Below, piece by piece: positions 10,471 to 19,258 of a DNA stretch of 64,000 bases. The notes under the pieces are model-generated. The model had not been told where the DNA came from. It saw only the letters and a list, made by a program, of their open reading frames with translations, and ran no database searches. The stretch spans positions 620,001 to 684,000 of the forward strand of contig NZ_JAASQR010000002.1 of assembly GCF_011762025.1 (NCBI RefSeq), written 5' to 3'. Position 1 is the stretch's first letter; every line of letters begins with the position of its first letter. Made by a program: the position numbers and the translations under genes. Source of the stretch: Sphingobium vermicomposti (GTDB lineage Bacteria > Pseudomonadota > Alphaproteobacteria > Sphingomonadales > Sphingomonadaceae).

Positions 10471-12003
10471 TCACAACGGAATATTGTCGTGCTTCTTCCA
10501 CGGATTCTCCAGGCTCTTGTTGCGCAACTTGCGCAGGCCCAGGGCGATCCTCTTGCGGGTCGAATGCGGCTGAATCACCTCGTCGATGAAGCCCTTGCCT
10601 GCCGCTACGAACGGATTGGCGAAGCGGTCCTCATATTCCTTGGTCTTTTCCGCAATCTCGTCGGGCGTCTTGCCACGGAAGATGATCTCCACCGCGCCCT
10701 TCGCGCCCATCACCGCGATTTCCGCAGTCGGCCACGCATAGTTCAGGTCGCCGCGCAGATGCTTGGAGCTCATAACGTCATAAGCGCCGCCATAGGCTTT
10801 GCGCGTGATGACGGTGATCTTCGGCACGGTCGCCTCGGCATAGGCGAACAGCAGCTTTGCACCATGCTTGATGATGCCCGAATGTTCCTGCGCGGTGCCC
10901 GGCAGGAAGCCCGGCACGTCGACAAAGGTCACGATCGGAATCTCGAACGCATCGCAGAAGCGGACGAACCGCCCCGCCTTCTTCGACGAGTTGATGTCCA
11001 GAACGCCTGCCAGAACCATCGGCTGGTTCGCGATGATCCCAACCGTCTTGCCTTCGATCCGCCCGAAACCGCAGAGGATGTTGCCCGCATGGGCAGGCTG
11101 AACCTCGAAAAAGTCGCCTTCGTCCACAACCTTGCGGATCAGCTCATGCATATCATAGGGCTGGTTCGCATTGGCAGGGACCAGCGTGTCCAGGCTCGCT
11201 TCCATCCGGTCCCACGGGTCCGCGCTAGGCCGCTCAGGCACCGGCTCCTTGTTGGACGCAGGCAGGAAGTCCACGAAATCGCGGGTCGCCAGCAGCGCCT
11301 CGATATCATTTTCGAACGCCACGTCCGCCACGCCGGACTTGGTCGTATGCGTCACCGCCCCGCCCAGTTCCTCCTGCGTCACGACCTCGTTGGTCACGGT
11401 CTTCACCACGTCGGGACCGGTCACGAACATGAAGCTCGAATCCTTCACCATGAAGATGAAGTCGGTCATCGCAGGCGAATAGACCGCCCCGCCCGCGCAT
11501 GGGCCCATGATCACGCTGATCTGCGGCACCACGCCCGACGCCAGCACGTTACGCTGGAAAATCTCCGCATAGCCCGCCAGCGAGGCAACGCCTTCCTGAA
11601 TGCGCGCGCCGCCGGAATCGTTAAGGCCGATCACCGGCGCGCCAACCTTCAGCGCCATGTCCATGATCTTGCAGATTTTCATCGCATGCCGTTCGGACAC
11701 TGCGCCGCCATAGACGGTGAAGTCCTGGCTGAAGACATAGACGAGGCGACCGTTGATCGTGCCCGATCCCGTGACGACACCGTCGCCCGGAATATGCTGT
11801 TCGTTCATGCCGAAATCGACGCAATTATGCTCGACATACATGTCCAGCTCTTCAAAGCTGTCTTCGTCCAGCAAGACGTCCAGCCGCTCCCGCGCGGTCA
11901 GCTTGCCCTTGGCATGCTGCGCGTCGATGCGGCGCTGGCCACCGCCCAGGCGAGCGGCGTCGCGCTTGGCTTCCAGCTGTTCGATGATGGCGAGCTTCGA
12001 CAT
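10471..12003 (-). CDS. pccB: Propionyl-CoA carboxylase beta subunit (carboxyltransferase)
   Basis: PccB moves the carboxyl group from biotin to propionyl-CoA, giving methylmalonyl-CoA. The protein is 510 residues, the usual size. The N-terminal acyl-CoA region starts [20 protein letters not shown] and includes [14 protein letters not shown]. The oxyanion-hole glycines lie in [12 protein letters not shown] and [12 protein letters not shown] in the N-half, and in [15 protein letters not shown] and AYGGAYDVM in the C-half. ATG 12003 is set by family alignment, with GGAGAG nine bases upstream; the longer in-frame extension crosses the PccR operator. It is the first gene of the minus-strand operon and diverges from pccR. 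Confidence 0.95.
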   Translation of the reverse strand: MSKLAIIEQLEAKRDAARLGGGQRRIDAQHAKGKLTARERLDVLLDEDSFEELDMYVEHNCVDFGMNEQHIPGDGVVTGSGTINGRLVYVFSQDFTVYGGAVSERHAMKICKIMDMALKVGAPVIGLNDSGGARIQEGVASLAGYAEIFQRNVLASGVVPQISVIMGPCAGGAVYSPAMTDFIFMVKDSSFMFVTGPDVVKTVTNEVVTQEELGGAVTHTTKSGVADVAFENDIEALLATRDFVDFLPASNKEPVPERPSADPWDRMEASLDTLVPANANQPYDMHELIRKVVDEGDFFEVQPAHAGNILCGFGRIEGKTVGIIANQPMVLAGVLDINSSKKAGRFVRFCDAFEIPIVTFVDVPGFLPGTAQEHSGIIKHGAKLLFAYAEATVPKITVITRKAYGGAYDVMSSKHLRGDLNYAWPTAEIAVMGAKGAVEIIFRGKTPDEIAEKTKEYEDRFANPFVAAGKGFIDEVIQPHSTRKRIALGLRKLRNKSLENPWKKHDNIPL

Positions 12004-12067
12004 ATAGAATATCTCTCCGGTGACGGCACGGTCGGCTATATTGCCCCCTTTCCCTGCTTTCACCTTT

Positions 12068-12112
12068 TTCGCAAATGCAAATTTGCCAATTTGCAAATCA
12101 CGATTTTGCAAA
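12068..12112. promoter_or_regulatory. TTTGCAAA repeat operator between pccB and pccR
   Basis: Two exact TTTGCAAA octamers stand at 12090-12097 and 12105-12112. Near matches precede them at 12068-12075 (TTCGCAAA), 12074-12081 (AATGCAAA) and 12082-12089 (TTTGCCAA). GCAAATTTGC at 12077-12086 is itself palindromic. TTTGCAAA-type repeats are, as I recall, the reported target of PccR and related short-chain-fatty-acyl regulators. The 122-bp gap must hold both divergent promoters, so one site could control both genes. The spacing between the exact octamers is 7 nt. Confidence 0.75.
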
Positions 12113-12125
12113 TTATGGGCGGGAC

Positions 12126-13541
12126 ATGGCACGAGGCAATCGCATTTTCGCAGGTCCGCGGCTGCGACAGCTGAGGCTGGACCACCGCATGGACCAGGCC
12201 ACCATGGCGCAGGCGCTGGGGATTTCGGTCTCCTATCTCAGCCAGCTGGAAAATGACGACCGCCCCCTAACCGCCAAGGTCAAGGCCGCCGTCGCCAGTG
12301 CATTTCCGACCGATTGGGCCAGTTTCGACAGCCGGGAAGAAGAACAATTGCTGGGCGCATTTACCTATGCCCTGGCCCATCCTGAGCTGCCCGGCCCGCT
12401 GATGGAACCTGAGCGGGTCGAAAAGCTCCACCTGCAATTCCCCGAATTCGCCGCGCGCTACATCGACCTCTACAACGCCCATATGCGCGCCAATGAACGC
12501 ATCAACATGATCGAGGAGGCGATTGCCAACGATCATGAGGTGCAGGCGCGCCTGCCATGGGAAGCGGCGCGCGACTGGTTTCATGAGGCGGGCAACTACG
12601 TCCATGCCCTCGACTGTCTGGCGGAAGACATGGCCGCCAGCTTCACGGCTGGACAGGTTCTGGACGAAGGCATGCTGGTCGAGGCGCTGGCTCGTCGCCA
12701 CGGCATCGAAACGCTGATCGCGGACACGCCCGGCGCAGCCTTGCGTTCCTATTCCGCAGCCGATCGGCGACTGTTCGTCAACGCGGCGCTGCCCACCGAA
12801 AGCCGCAAGTTCATGCTGTCGCATCAACTGATGATGCTGGAGGGACAGGCGGTCATCGCCGATGTGGTCAACCGCGCCGCCCTGCCGGTGGAAGGCGCCG
12901 ACCGCTTGCTCACCATCGGCCTTGGCAATTATGCGGCGGGCGCGCTCTTGATGCCCTACGCCCAGTTTCGCGCGGCGGCGCGGGAAGTGCGCCATGACAT
13001 CGACCGTCTGGCAGGGCGCTTCGGCGTCAGCTTCGAACAAGCCTGCCACCGCCTGTCCACCCTGCAACGGCCGGGCCTGCGGGGCATCCCCTTCTTTTTC
13101 TGCCGCGTGGACATGGCGGGCAACATCACCAAGCGGCACAGCGCCACCCGGCTGCAATTCGCCCGCTTCGGCGGAGCCTGCCCGCTTTGGAACGTTCATG
13201 AAGCCGTAGCCATTCCCGACCGCATCAATGTGCAGCTAGGCGAAACGCCCGACGGCGTCCGTTATGTCTCCATGGCCAAGGGGCTGGTAAAGCCATCCGG
13301 CAGCTATTCGCGCACGCCCCGCCGCTATGCCGTCGTGCTGGGGTGTGAGGTCGCCCATGCCGCGAACTTCGTCTATGCCGATGGCCTGCAACTGGAGATG
13401 GAGGGCGCAGCCACCCCCATCGGCATCACCTGTCGCCTGTGCGCCCGCCAAAGCTGCGACCAGCGCGCCTTTCCTCCCGCCGACCGCCCGATCCGCGTCG
13501 ATCCCGACAATCGGCAGATCGTCCCCTACTGGATCGGCTGA
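12126..13541 (+). CDS. pccR: Short-chain fatty acyl regulator PccR (XRE-DUF2083)
   Basis: This transcription regulator of the ScfR family controls propionyl-CoA carboxylase genes, probably sensing a pathway acyl-CoA. The protein is 471 residues. An XRE helix-turn-helix occupies about residues 10-65 ([19 protein letters not shown]). A long ligand-binding region follows, and the C-terminal DUF2083 module carries the signature [15 protein letters not shown] with three conserved cysteines. Start ATG 12126 gives M-A-R-G-N-R; the in-frame upstream extension would run through the TTTGCAAA operator. It is divergent from pccB and 5 bp ahead of a dioxygenase gene. Confidence 0.88.
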   Translation: MARGNRIFAGPRLRQLRLDHRMDQATMAQALGISVSYLSQLENDDRPLTAKVKAAVASAFPTDWASFDSREEEQLLGAFTYALAHPELPGPLMEPERVEKLHLQFPEFAARYIDLYNAHMRANERINMIEEAIANDHEVQARLPWEAARDWFHEAGNYVHALDCLAEDMAASFTAGQVLDEGMLVEALARRHGIETLIADTPGAALRSYSAADRRLFVNAALPTESRKFMLSHQLMMLEGQAVIADVVNRAALPVEGADRLLTIGLGNYAAGALLMPYAQFRAAAREVRHDIDRLAGRFGVSFEQACHRLSTLQRPGLRGIPFFFCRVDMAGNITKRHSATRLQFARFGGACPLWNVHEAVAIPDRINVQLGETPDGVRYVSMAKGLVKPSGSYSRTPRRYAVVLGCEVAHAANFVYADGLQLEMEGAATPIGITCRLCARQSCDQRAFPPADRPIRVDPDNRQIVPYWIG

Positions 13542-13546
13542 AGGGC

Positions 13547-14272
13547 ATGGCATCCGGCTTCATCCTCGATCCGCACAGCAAGCAATTACAGGCTGATCTC
13601 GCTCGCGACGGCTATGCGCGCGTGGCAGGCGACAACATGCTGACGCAACTGGCGGTCAACGATCCTGACTGGCATGCCTTCGCGCGCAGTTGGGATGATC
13701 TTGGCCCCGACCTCTACATGGCCGATGGCGGGCGCTATCGCCGCAGGCTCCATGCGGCATTCCATTGTCAAAGTGGCCGCTTCACGCGCAAACCGCATCA
13801 GCCGCATTTCCAGAGCCGCGACTATAATGTCCTGAACGGAGACGTGCAGCGCTGGTTCGATCCGGTGGCGCAGGCAACCATCGACAATGGCGTCATGCAG
13901 GCAATCTTCGCCTTTTGCGCGTCCAGCTTCGGCGCGACGGGGGAACGGCCCTGGCATGTCGAAATGCACCAGTTCCGCATCGAAACGGGCGAAGGCCAGG
14001 TCGGCCGCCCCACACCTGAAGGCCTGCACCGCGACGGCGTGGACTGGGTGTTCGTCATGCTGGTCGAACGATGCAACGTCCGCGAAGGCGTCACCCGCAT
14101 CGGCGCGCCCGATGGCACGCCGCTCGGCGAATTCACCCTGGCCACGCCGGGCGATAGCATATTGATCGACGACCGCCGTATCCTGCACGGCGTCACCGAA
14201 ATCCACCCGATTGATCCAGCCCAGGCGGCATGGCGCGACGCTCTGGTGGTAACCTTCGTCGCGTCGCAATAG
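13547..14272 (+). CDS. 2-oxoglutarate/Fe(II) dioxygenase family protein
   Basis: This is a 241-residue protein of the 2OG-Fe dioxygenase family that includes bacterial free amino-acid hydroxylases such as L-isoleucine 4-hydroxylase (PF10014 type). The predicted iron ligands are H161 and D163 in GLHRDGVDW and H214 in RILHGVTEI. The C-terminal WRDALVVTF could supply the 2-oxoglutarate arginine. ATG 13547 has AGGG just upstream and lies only 5 bp after the pccR stop, so the two are almost certainly co-transcribed. The substrate is unknown. The link to PccR raises a role in branched amino-acid or propionate-yielding metabolism, but that is inference from position. Confidence 0.78.
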   Translation: MASGFILDPHSKQLQADLARDGYARVAGDNMLTQLAVNDPDWHAFARSWDDLGPDLYMADGGRYRRRLHAAFHCQSGRFTRKPHQPHFQSRDYNVLNGDVQRWFDPVAQATIDNGVMQAIFAFCASSFGATGERPWHVEMHQFRIETGEGQVGRPTPEGLHRDGVDWVFVMLVERCNVREGVTRIGAPDGTPLGEFTLATPGDSILIDDRRILHGVTEIHPIDPAQAAWRDALVVTFVASQ

Positions 14273-14275
14273 CGT

Positions 14276-15622
14276 CTATTTCAACAGCACCAGTTCCTCG
14301 GCCATGCTGGGATGCAGCGCAACCGTGTCATCGAACTGCTGCTTGGTCAGCCCCGCCTTGACCGCAATCGCCGCCGCCTGAAGTATCTCCGGCGCGTCAG
14401 GTCCGATCATGTGAAGCCCCACGACCCGGTTGGTCGTCGCATCCACCACCATCTTGTACAGCGCCCGTTCGTCCCGGCCCGCCAGCACATTCTTCATCGG
14501 TCGGAAGTCCGACGTATAGACCTTGACCGTGCCCAGCTTGTTCTTCGCCTGCGCTTCGGTCAGCCCCACCCCGGCCAGCGGCGGATGGCTGAACACGGCA
14601 GACGGCACGCAGGCATAATCCACCGTGCGCGGATTGTCGCCGAACACCGTGTCGGCAAAGGCGTGGCCTTCCCGAATGGCCACTGGCGTCAGTTGCAGCC
14701 GATCAGTGACGTCGCCCACCGCATAGATGCTCTCGCAACTGGTGCGGCTATACTCATCGACCTTGATCGCACCCTTGTCGTCCAGTTCCACATCCGCGCT
14801 TTCCAGCCCCAGTCCCTCGACATGCGGCTTGCGGCCCGTCGCAAACATCACCGTGTCGCAGGGGATCGGATCGCCACTTTTGAAATGGATGCACAGCGTG
14901 CCATCCGCATTCTTCTCTATCCGCTCCATCTCTGCATTGAAGCGGAACTGGATACCCTTCATCGTGGAAATTTGCAGCAGCCGGTCGCGGATCTGCTCAT
15001 CATATCCGCGCAGCAGCACCGACGACCGGTTGACGATGGTCACATGGCTGCCAAGCTGATGGAAAATCCCCGCAAACTCATTGGCGATATAGCCGCCGCC
15101 CACGATCACGATCCGCTTGGGTGCATCCTCCAGATGGAAGGCTTCGTTGGAGGTAATGCCATGCTCGGCCCCTTCCAGGTCCGGCACGACAGGCCAGGCA
15201 CCCGTGGAAATCAGGATATATTTCGCGGTGACTTCGCGCCCGCCCGACAGCTTCACCGAATGCGGCCCGGTGATGGTCGCGCGCTCCGGGATCATCTCGA
15301 CCTTGTGGCTTTCCAGGGTGTTCTTGTAGAGTCCCTCCAGCCGGTCGACTTCGGCCAGCACATTGTCGCGCAGCACTTTCCACTCAAAGCCGCAGTCCGG
15401 CACGTTCCACCCGAAACGGCGCGCATCCTTCAGATCCTCGGCGAAATGCGCGCCATAGATCAGCAGCTTCTTGGGCACGCAGCCACGGATGACGCAGGTC
15501 CCGCCGACCCGATATTCCTCCGCCACCGCGACCTTCGCGCCATGCGCGGCGGCAACGCGGGAAGCGCGGACGCCGCCCGAACCTGCGCCGATGACGAAAA
15601 GGTCGAAATCATAATCGCTCAT
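14276..15622 (-). CDS. gor: Glutathione-disulfide reductase
   Basis: This FAD enzyme reduces glutathione disulfide with NADPH, maintaining thiol redox balance. The protein is 448 residues. The N-terminal FAD motif is FVIGAGSGGVRASRVAA. The redox disulfide is C43-x4-C48 in GGTCVIRGCVPKK. The NADPH-binding motif is IVGGGYIANEFAG, and the catalytic His-Glu pair is in the C-terminal LHPSMAEELV. GGAGG precedes ATG 15622. It converges with the dioxygenase gene at a 3-bp gap. Confidence 0.93.
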   Translation of the reverse strand: MSDYDFDLFVIGAGSGGVRASRVAAAHGAKVAVAEEYRVGGTCVIRGCVPKKLLIYGAHFAEDLKDARRFGWNVPDCGFEWKVLRDNVLAEVDRLEGLYKNTLESHKVEMIPERATITGPHSVKLSGGREVTAKYILISTGAWPVVPDLEGAEHGITSNEAFHLEDAPKRIVIVGGGYIANEFAGIFHQLGSHVTIVNRSSVLLRGYDEQIRDRLLQISTMKGIQFRFNAEMERIEKNADGTLCIHFKSGDPIPCDTVMFATGRKPHVEGLGLESADVELDDKGAIKVDEYSRTSCESIYAVGDVTDRLQLTPVAIREGHAFADTVFGDNPRTVDYACVPSAVFSHPPLAGVGLTEAQAKNKLGTVKVYTSDFRPMKNVLAGRDERALYKMVVDATTNRVVGLHMIGPDAPEILQAAAIAVKAGLTKQQFDDTVALHPSMAEELVLLK

Positions 15623-15688
15623 GCCTGCCTCCGCTGGGATGAGCCGCGATATGGCGGCGTCCCACCGAAGTTACAAAGACTTTCGCGT

Positions 15689-17197
15689 TCAGGCCGCGCC
15701 ACCCAAAGCAAGATTGATCAGCGCCATCGTCGATGGATCGAACCCTTTGGGGCCGTCCGTCTCGATCGACTTCGCGATTTCCTTGCCCAGCTCCACGCCG
15801 AACTGATCGAACGGGTTGATCCCCATCAATACGGCATTGGCAAAGGTGCGATGCTCATAAAAGGCGATCAGCGCACCCAGCGCGTCCGGCGTCACATCAT
15901 CCAGCAGGATCGTGGTCGACGGACGGTTGCCGGGATAGGCCCGCGCCGGATCGGCATCATTCGCCCGCCCCTGCATCAACGCAGCGCCCTGCGCGAAACA
16001 GTTGACCAACAGCGCCCTGTGATGCGCCGGGTCCAGCGCATGGCCCGGCTCGATGGAGGCAACGAATTCGACCGGCGTCAGCACCGTCCCCTGATGCAGC
16101 AGCTGGAACACCGCATGCTGCGCATCGGTGCCCACCCCGCCCCAGGTGATCGGCGCACTGGGTCCATCGACCGGCTGGCCGTCGCGGGTCACGCTCTTGC
16201 CATTACTCTCCATTTCCAGCTGCTGGAGGTAAGATGGAAGCAGCCGCAGCCGCTCATCATAAGCGAACAGCGCGCGCGTCTGGCATCCCACGACCCGCGT
16301 ATAATATTGATCGACAAAGGCCGCGATCAGCGGCGCATTGGCATGGATCGGGGACAGGCGGAAATGCCGGTCCATCGCCGCCGCGCCTTCCAGCAAACTC
16401 TCGAACGCATCCCAGCCCAGCGCCAGCGCCGCCGGAAAACCGATGGATGACCAGAGCGAATAGCGCCCCCCCACGCTTTCGGAAAAGGGAAGGATGCGGG
16501 TTTCGTCCACGCCCCATTCAATCGCCTTTTCCGGCGATGCCGTCAGGGCGATGACCCGGCCATAGGGGTCCTCGACCCCACTTTCGACCATCCAGTTTAT
16601 CGCGCTGGCCGCGTTCAGCATGGTTTCGGTGGTGGTAAAGGTCTTGGAAGCCACCGCGATCAAAGTGGCCTCAGGATCAAAGCGCGAAATCGCGCGCTCC
16701 AGCGCCGTTCCATCGACATTGGACACGATCGCCACGTCATAACGCGCACCATCGCCACCCAGTGCATCGATGATCAGGTCCGGGCCTAGTGCGGACCCAC
16801 CGATGCCGATGTGCAGGATGTGACGGATCGGCCCCAGCGCCTCCCCCTCAATCGCATCGATCAGCGCCCGCATCCGGGCATGAAACATCTTGGCGCGGGA
16901 CACGCTTTGCGCATTGCCCTCGCCCCGCTCCGCTGGATGTTCAGCGGCGCGGCCCTCACTATTGTTGATCGGCTCGCCCGCGAACAGCGCATCGCGCTGG
17001 GCAGCAAATCCCTTGTCCCCGGCCAGCTTTACAAAGCCGTCCAGCAGTTCATCGGTCAGGTGCGTCTTGGACCAATCGAAACGGATCGGCCCCTGGGTGA
17101 GCGTGAATTTGGTCAGCCGATCGGGATCCGCCGTGAAAATGGACTTGAGTTCCACCTGGGGAAGCGCCGCGATGGCCTCCAGTGCAGGGCTGGACAT
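15689..17197 (-). CDS. pgi: Glucose-6-phosphate isomerase
   Basis: The enzyme interconverts glucose-6-phosphate and fructose-6-phosphate. The protein is 502 residues. Family signatures are HIGIGGSALGPDL (phosphate binding), SNVDGTALERA, SKTFTTTETM, and the catalytic EFVASIEPGHALDPAHH with NPFDQFGVELGK near the C-terminus. ATG 17197 gives M-S-S-P-A-L-E; the upstream extension is Arg-rich and unlike the family. It is divergent from lepB with about 180 bp between them. Confidence 0.93.
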   Translation of the reverse strand: MSSPALEAIAALPQVELKSIFTADPDRLTKFTLTQGPIRFDWSKTHLTDELLDGFVKLAGDKGFAAQRDALFAGEPINNSEGRAAEHPAERGEGNAQSVSRAKMFHARMRALIDAIEGEALGPIRHILHIGIGGSALGPDLIIDALGGDGARYDVAIVSNVDGTALERAISRFDPEATLIAVASKTFTTTETMLNAASAINWMVESGVEDPYGRVIALTASPEKAIEWGVDETRILPFSESVGGRYSLWSSIGFPAALALGWDAFESLLEGAAAMDRHFRLSPIHANAPLIAAFVDQYYTRVVGCQTRALFAYDERLRLLPSYLQQLEMESNGKSVTRDGQPVDGPSAPITWGGVGTDAQHAVFQLLHQGTVLTPVEFVASIEPGHALDPAHHRALLVNCFAQGAALMQGRANDADPARAYPGNRPSTTILLDDVTPDALGALIAFYEHRTFANAVLMGINPFDQFGVELGKEIAKSIETDGPKGFDPSTMALINLALGGAA

Positions 17198-17376
17198 GGA
17201 CAAGGGAATCCTCTTTGCCGTTGATCGGTATCGACGCCGCACCCGTCGATTCCTGCCCCTCTTAGCCAAGCCTGTCGATCATTGCACCGCCCCTTGCGCT
17301 TGACGCCGGGTTTCCCAGGCAGCAAAAGCCGCGTCGGCCTGTTTTCAAGGCGGAATGAAGGGTTAGACGACATAGC

Positions 17377-18201
17377 ATGAGCGCAAAATCCGAAACGCGG
17401 GACTTCATCTGGTTTCTCGCAAAGCTGGCGGTGTTCGTCTTCGTTCTGCGCAGCTTCATCGTCTCCCCCTTCAACATTCCGTCGGAATCGATGCAGCCGC
17501 GCCTGCTGATCGGGGATTATCTGCTCGTCGCCAAATGGCCCTATGGCTATTCGCGCTATTCGCTGCCGTTCAACCTGCCGCTGATTCCGGGCCGCCTGTT
17601 CGCCTCTACGCCCGAACGGGGCGACGTCGCCGTGTTCAAGGCACCGCCCAGCCAGAAAAACGATTATATCAAGCGCGTGATCGGCCTGCCGGGCGACATG
17701 ATCTCGGTACGGGGCGGCACGGTCTACCTCAATGGTCAGGCCATCCCGAAACAGAAGGTCGCCGACCTCGTCATCCCGGTTTCGCCCAACATGCTGGACG
17801 CCGCCGCAAAGGAAGGCAGCCCATCGCCCTGCTACCGGCCAAAGTTTGAGGAAGACGCGGCCAATGGCGGCAGGCAGTGCCGCTATCCGCAATATCGTGA
17901 AACGCTGCCCGGTGGGAAAAGCTACAATGTGCTCGACCTCGTTCCCGATGGCGTGGCCGATGATCGTGACACTGTGCTGGTGCCCGAAGGCCATCTGTTC
18001 ATGATGGGCGACAATCGCGATCGCAGCGCCGACAGCCGCTTCCCCGCTGTCGAAGGCGGCGGCATCGGCCTCGTCCCCCAGGAAAATCTGGTGGGCAAGG
18101 CGATGGTCTCGGTCTTCTCCACCGACGGCAGCGCCAACTGGCTGCTCCCCTGGACCTGGTTCACCGCAGCGCGCTGGAACCGCATCGGGGAAGGTTTTTG
18201 A
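17377..18201 (+). CDS. lepB: Signal peptidase I
   Basis: This inner-membrane serine protease removes signal peptides from exported proteins. The protein is 274 residues. One N-terminal transmembrane helix (about 10-30) is followed by the catalytic motif NIPSESMQP with Ser38, and the general base Lys99 in DYIKRVIGLPGD. The C-terminal box is GHLFMMGDNRDRSADSRF. A Cys-containing insertion (about 148-170) lies between boxes C and E. Its TGA overlaps the TTG start of rnc, the standard lepB-rnc-era order. Confidence 0.94.
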   Translation: MSAKSETRDFIWFLAKLAVFVFVLRSFIVSPFNIPSESMQPRLLIGDYLLVAKWPYGYSRYSLPFNLPLIPGRLFASTPERGDVAVFKAPPSQKNDYIKRVIGLPGDMISVRGGTVYLNGQAIPKQKVADLVIPVSPNMLDAAAKEGSPSPCYRPKFEEDAANGGRQCRYPQYRETLPGGKSYNVLDLVPDGVADDRDTVLVPEGHLFMMGDNRDRSADSRFPAVEGGGIGLVPQENLVGKAMVSVFSTDGSANWLLPWTWFTAARWNRIGEGF

Positions 18202-18869
18202 CGAAGCCCGACACGGCTGGCTGGCTCGCCGGATTGATCGGGCGCGCGCCCAAAGATCCGGTCGCCTTCACCCAGGCGCTGACCCATGGCAGCGCCAACG
18301 CCGTCAATTATGAGCGGCTGGAATTTCTGGGCGACCGAATCCTCGGCCTGCTCATCGCCGAATGGCTTTACGATCGCTTTCCCACTGAACCGGAAGGCAA
18401 GCTTTCCCGCCGCTTCAACGCGCTCGTTTCCGGCGAAACCTGCGCCGAAGTCGCGCGCGGAGCCGGTGTGCCGACCCATCTCATCCTGGGCAAACAGGCC
18501 CGCGACGACGGCGCCACCGACAGCGACAATGTGCTGGGCGACGTCATGGAAGCATTGATCGGCGCCCTCTATCTGGAAGCCGGACTGGACGAAGCACGCG
18601 CCCTCGTCCGCCGCCTGTGGGGCAGCCGGGTCGACACACAGGAAAGCGCACCCAAACATCCCAAGTCCACGCTTCAGGAATGGGCCGCCGCAAACCGCCG
18701 CAAACCGCCCGAATATGCCCTGACCGACCGCTCAGGCCCGCATCACGCATTGCGGTTCACCGTGACCGTCTCCATCAAGGGCGCAGGCGAAGCCAGCGCG
18801 ACCGGCAGCAGCAAGCAGGAAGCAGAAACAGCAGCAGCGCAGGCTCTGCTGGATAAGCTCTCCACATAG
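18198..18869 (+). CDS. rnc: Ribonuclease III
   Basis: RNase III cleaves double-stranded RNA in rRNA and mRNA processing. The protein is 223 residues. The catalytic signature is ERLEFLGDRILG (about 39-50), with the later DNVLGDVMEALIGALYLEAG. A double-stranded RNA-binding domain covers about 155-222. The start is TTG at 18198, overlapping the lepB stop as TTGA. The gene is followed by a repeat copy and the GIY-YIG gene, which separate it from its usual partner era. Confidence 0.94.
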   Translation: MTKPDTAGWLAGLIGRAPKDPVAFTQALTHGSANAVNYERLEFLGDRILGLLIAEWLYDRFPTEPEGKLSRRFNALVSGETCAEVARGAGVPTHLILGKQARDDGATDSDNVLGDVMEALIGALYLEAGLDEARALVRRLWGSRVDTQESAPKHPKSTLQEWAAANRRKPPEYALTDRSGPHHALRFTVTVSIKGAGEASATGSSKQEAETAAAQALLDKLST

Positions 18870-18892
18870 AGACGCCGCCCCCACCCCGTTCG

Positions 18893-18920
18893 CCCTGAGC
18901 CTGTCGAAGGGCCTTCCTTT
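18893..18920 (+). repeat. Intergenic repeat half-unit, forward, before GIY-YIG gene
   Basis: CCCCGTTCGCCCTGAGCCTG then TCGAAGGGCC: a forward half-unit of the first repeat family. With the inverted unit at 19223-19252 it brackets the GIY-YIG gene. Confidence 0.85.
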
Positions 18921-18934
18921 TTCTGAGCGTACTC

Positions 18935-19222
18935 ATGCCCTTCTGGACCTACATGCTCCACTGCGCCGACCGCAGCTTCTACACAGGCCACACGGATGAT
19001 CTGCAAACCCGCATCGCCCAGCATGAAGCAGGTGCCACCCCAGGCTACACCGAAAACCGAAGACCTCTAAAACTGGTCTGGTCGCAGCAGTTCGGAACCC
19101 GTATGGAGGCGCTGGAAGCAGAGCGCCAAATCAAGGGCTGGAGCCGAGCCAAGAAACTGGCGCTGATCCGTGAGGATTGGAAACTGATCTCCATGTTGGC
19201 GCGCTCGAACAAAGAAAAGTAA
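18935..19222 (+). CDS. GIY-YIG nuclease family protein (UPF0213-like)
   Basis: A 95-residue single-domain GIY-YIG protein. WTYMLHC corresponds to the GIY strand and FYTGHT to the YIG strand (Y16-T17-G18). The following helix supplies the conserved arginine R26 in LQTRIAQH. A C-terminal acid lies in ALEAERQIKGWSRAKK (E61 or E63). No DNA-recognition domain is attached. Such proteins are common, but their substrates are mostly unknown. The gene interrupts rnc-era and is flanked by oppositely oriented repeat units, so it looks like an insertion rather than an ancestral operon member. Confidence 0.85.
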   Translation: MPFWTYMLHCADRSFYTGHTDDLQTRIAQHEAGATPGYTENRRPLKLVWSQQFGTRMEALEAERQIKGWSRAKKLALIREDWKLISMLARSNKEK

Positions 19223-19252
19223 GGCGCTTCGACAGGCTCAGCGCGAACGGAG
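19223..19252 (-). repeat. Intergenic repeat half-unit, inverted, supplying era's SD
   Basis: GGCGCTTCGACAGGCTCAGC then GCGAACGGAG is the reverse orientation of the unit at 18893-18920. It starts right after the GIY-YIG stop. Its last bases, GGAG at 19249-19252, lie 6 nt before the TTG of era and can act as its Shine-Dalgarno. Confidence 0.85.
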
Positions 19253-19258
19253 TAGAAT

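Noticed and set aside
10288..12174. 628-codon plus-strand frame opposite pccB
   Set aside because: It is the complement of the clearly coding pccB gene, rich in His/Arg, and has no domain. High GC creates such shadows.
14312..16450. 712-codon plus-strand frame across gor and pgi
   Set aside because: It runs antisense through two recognised genes and their gap; the composition is typical of a reverse-strand shadow.
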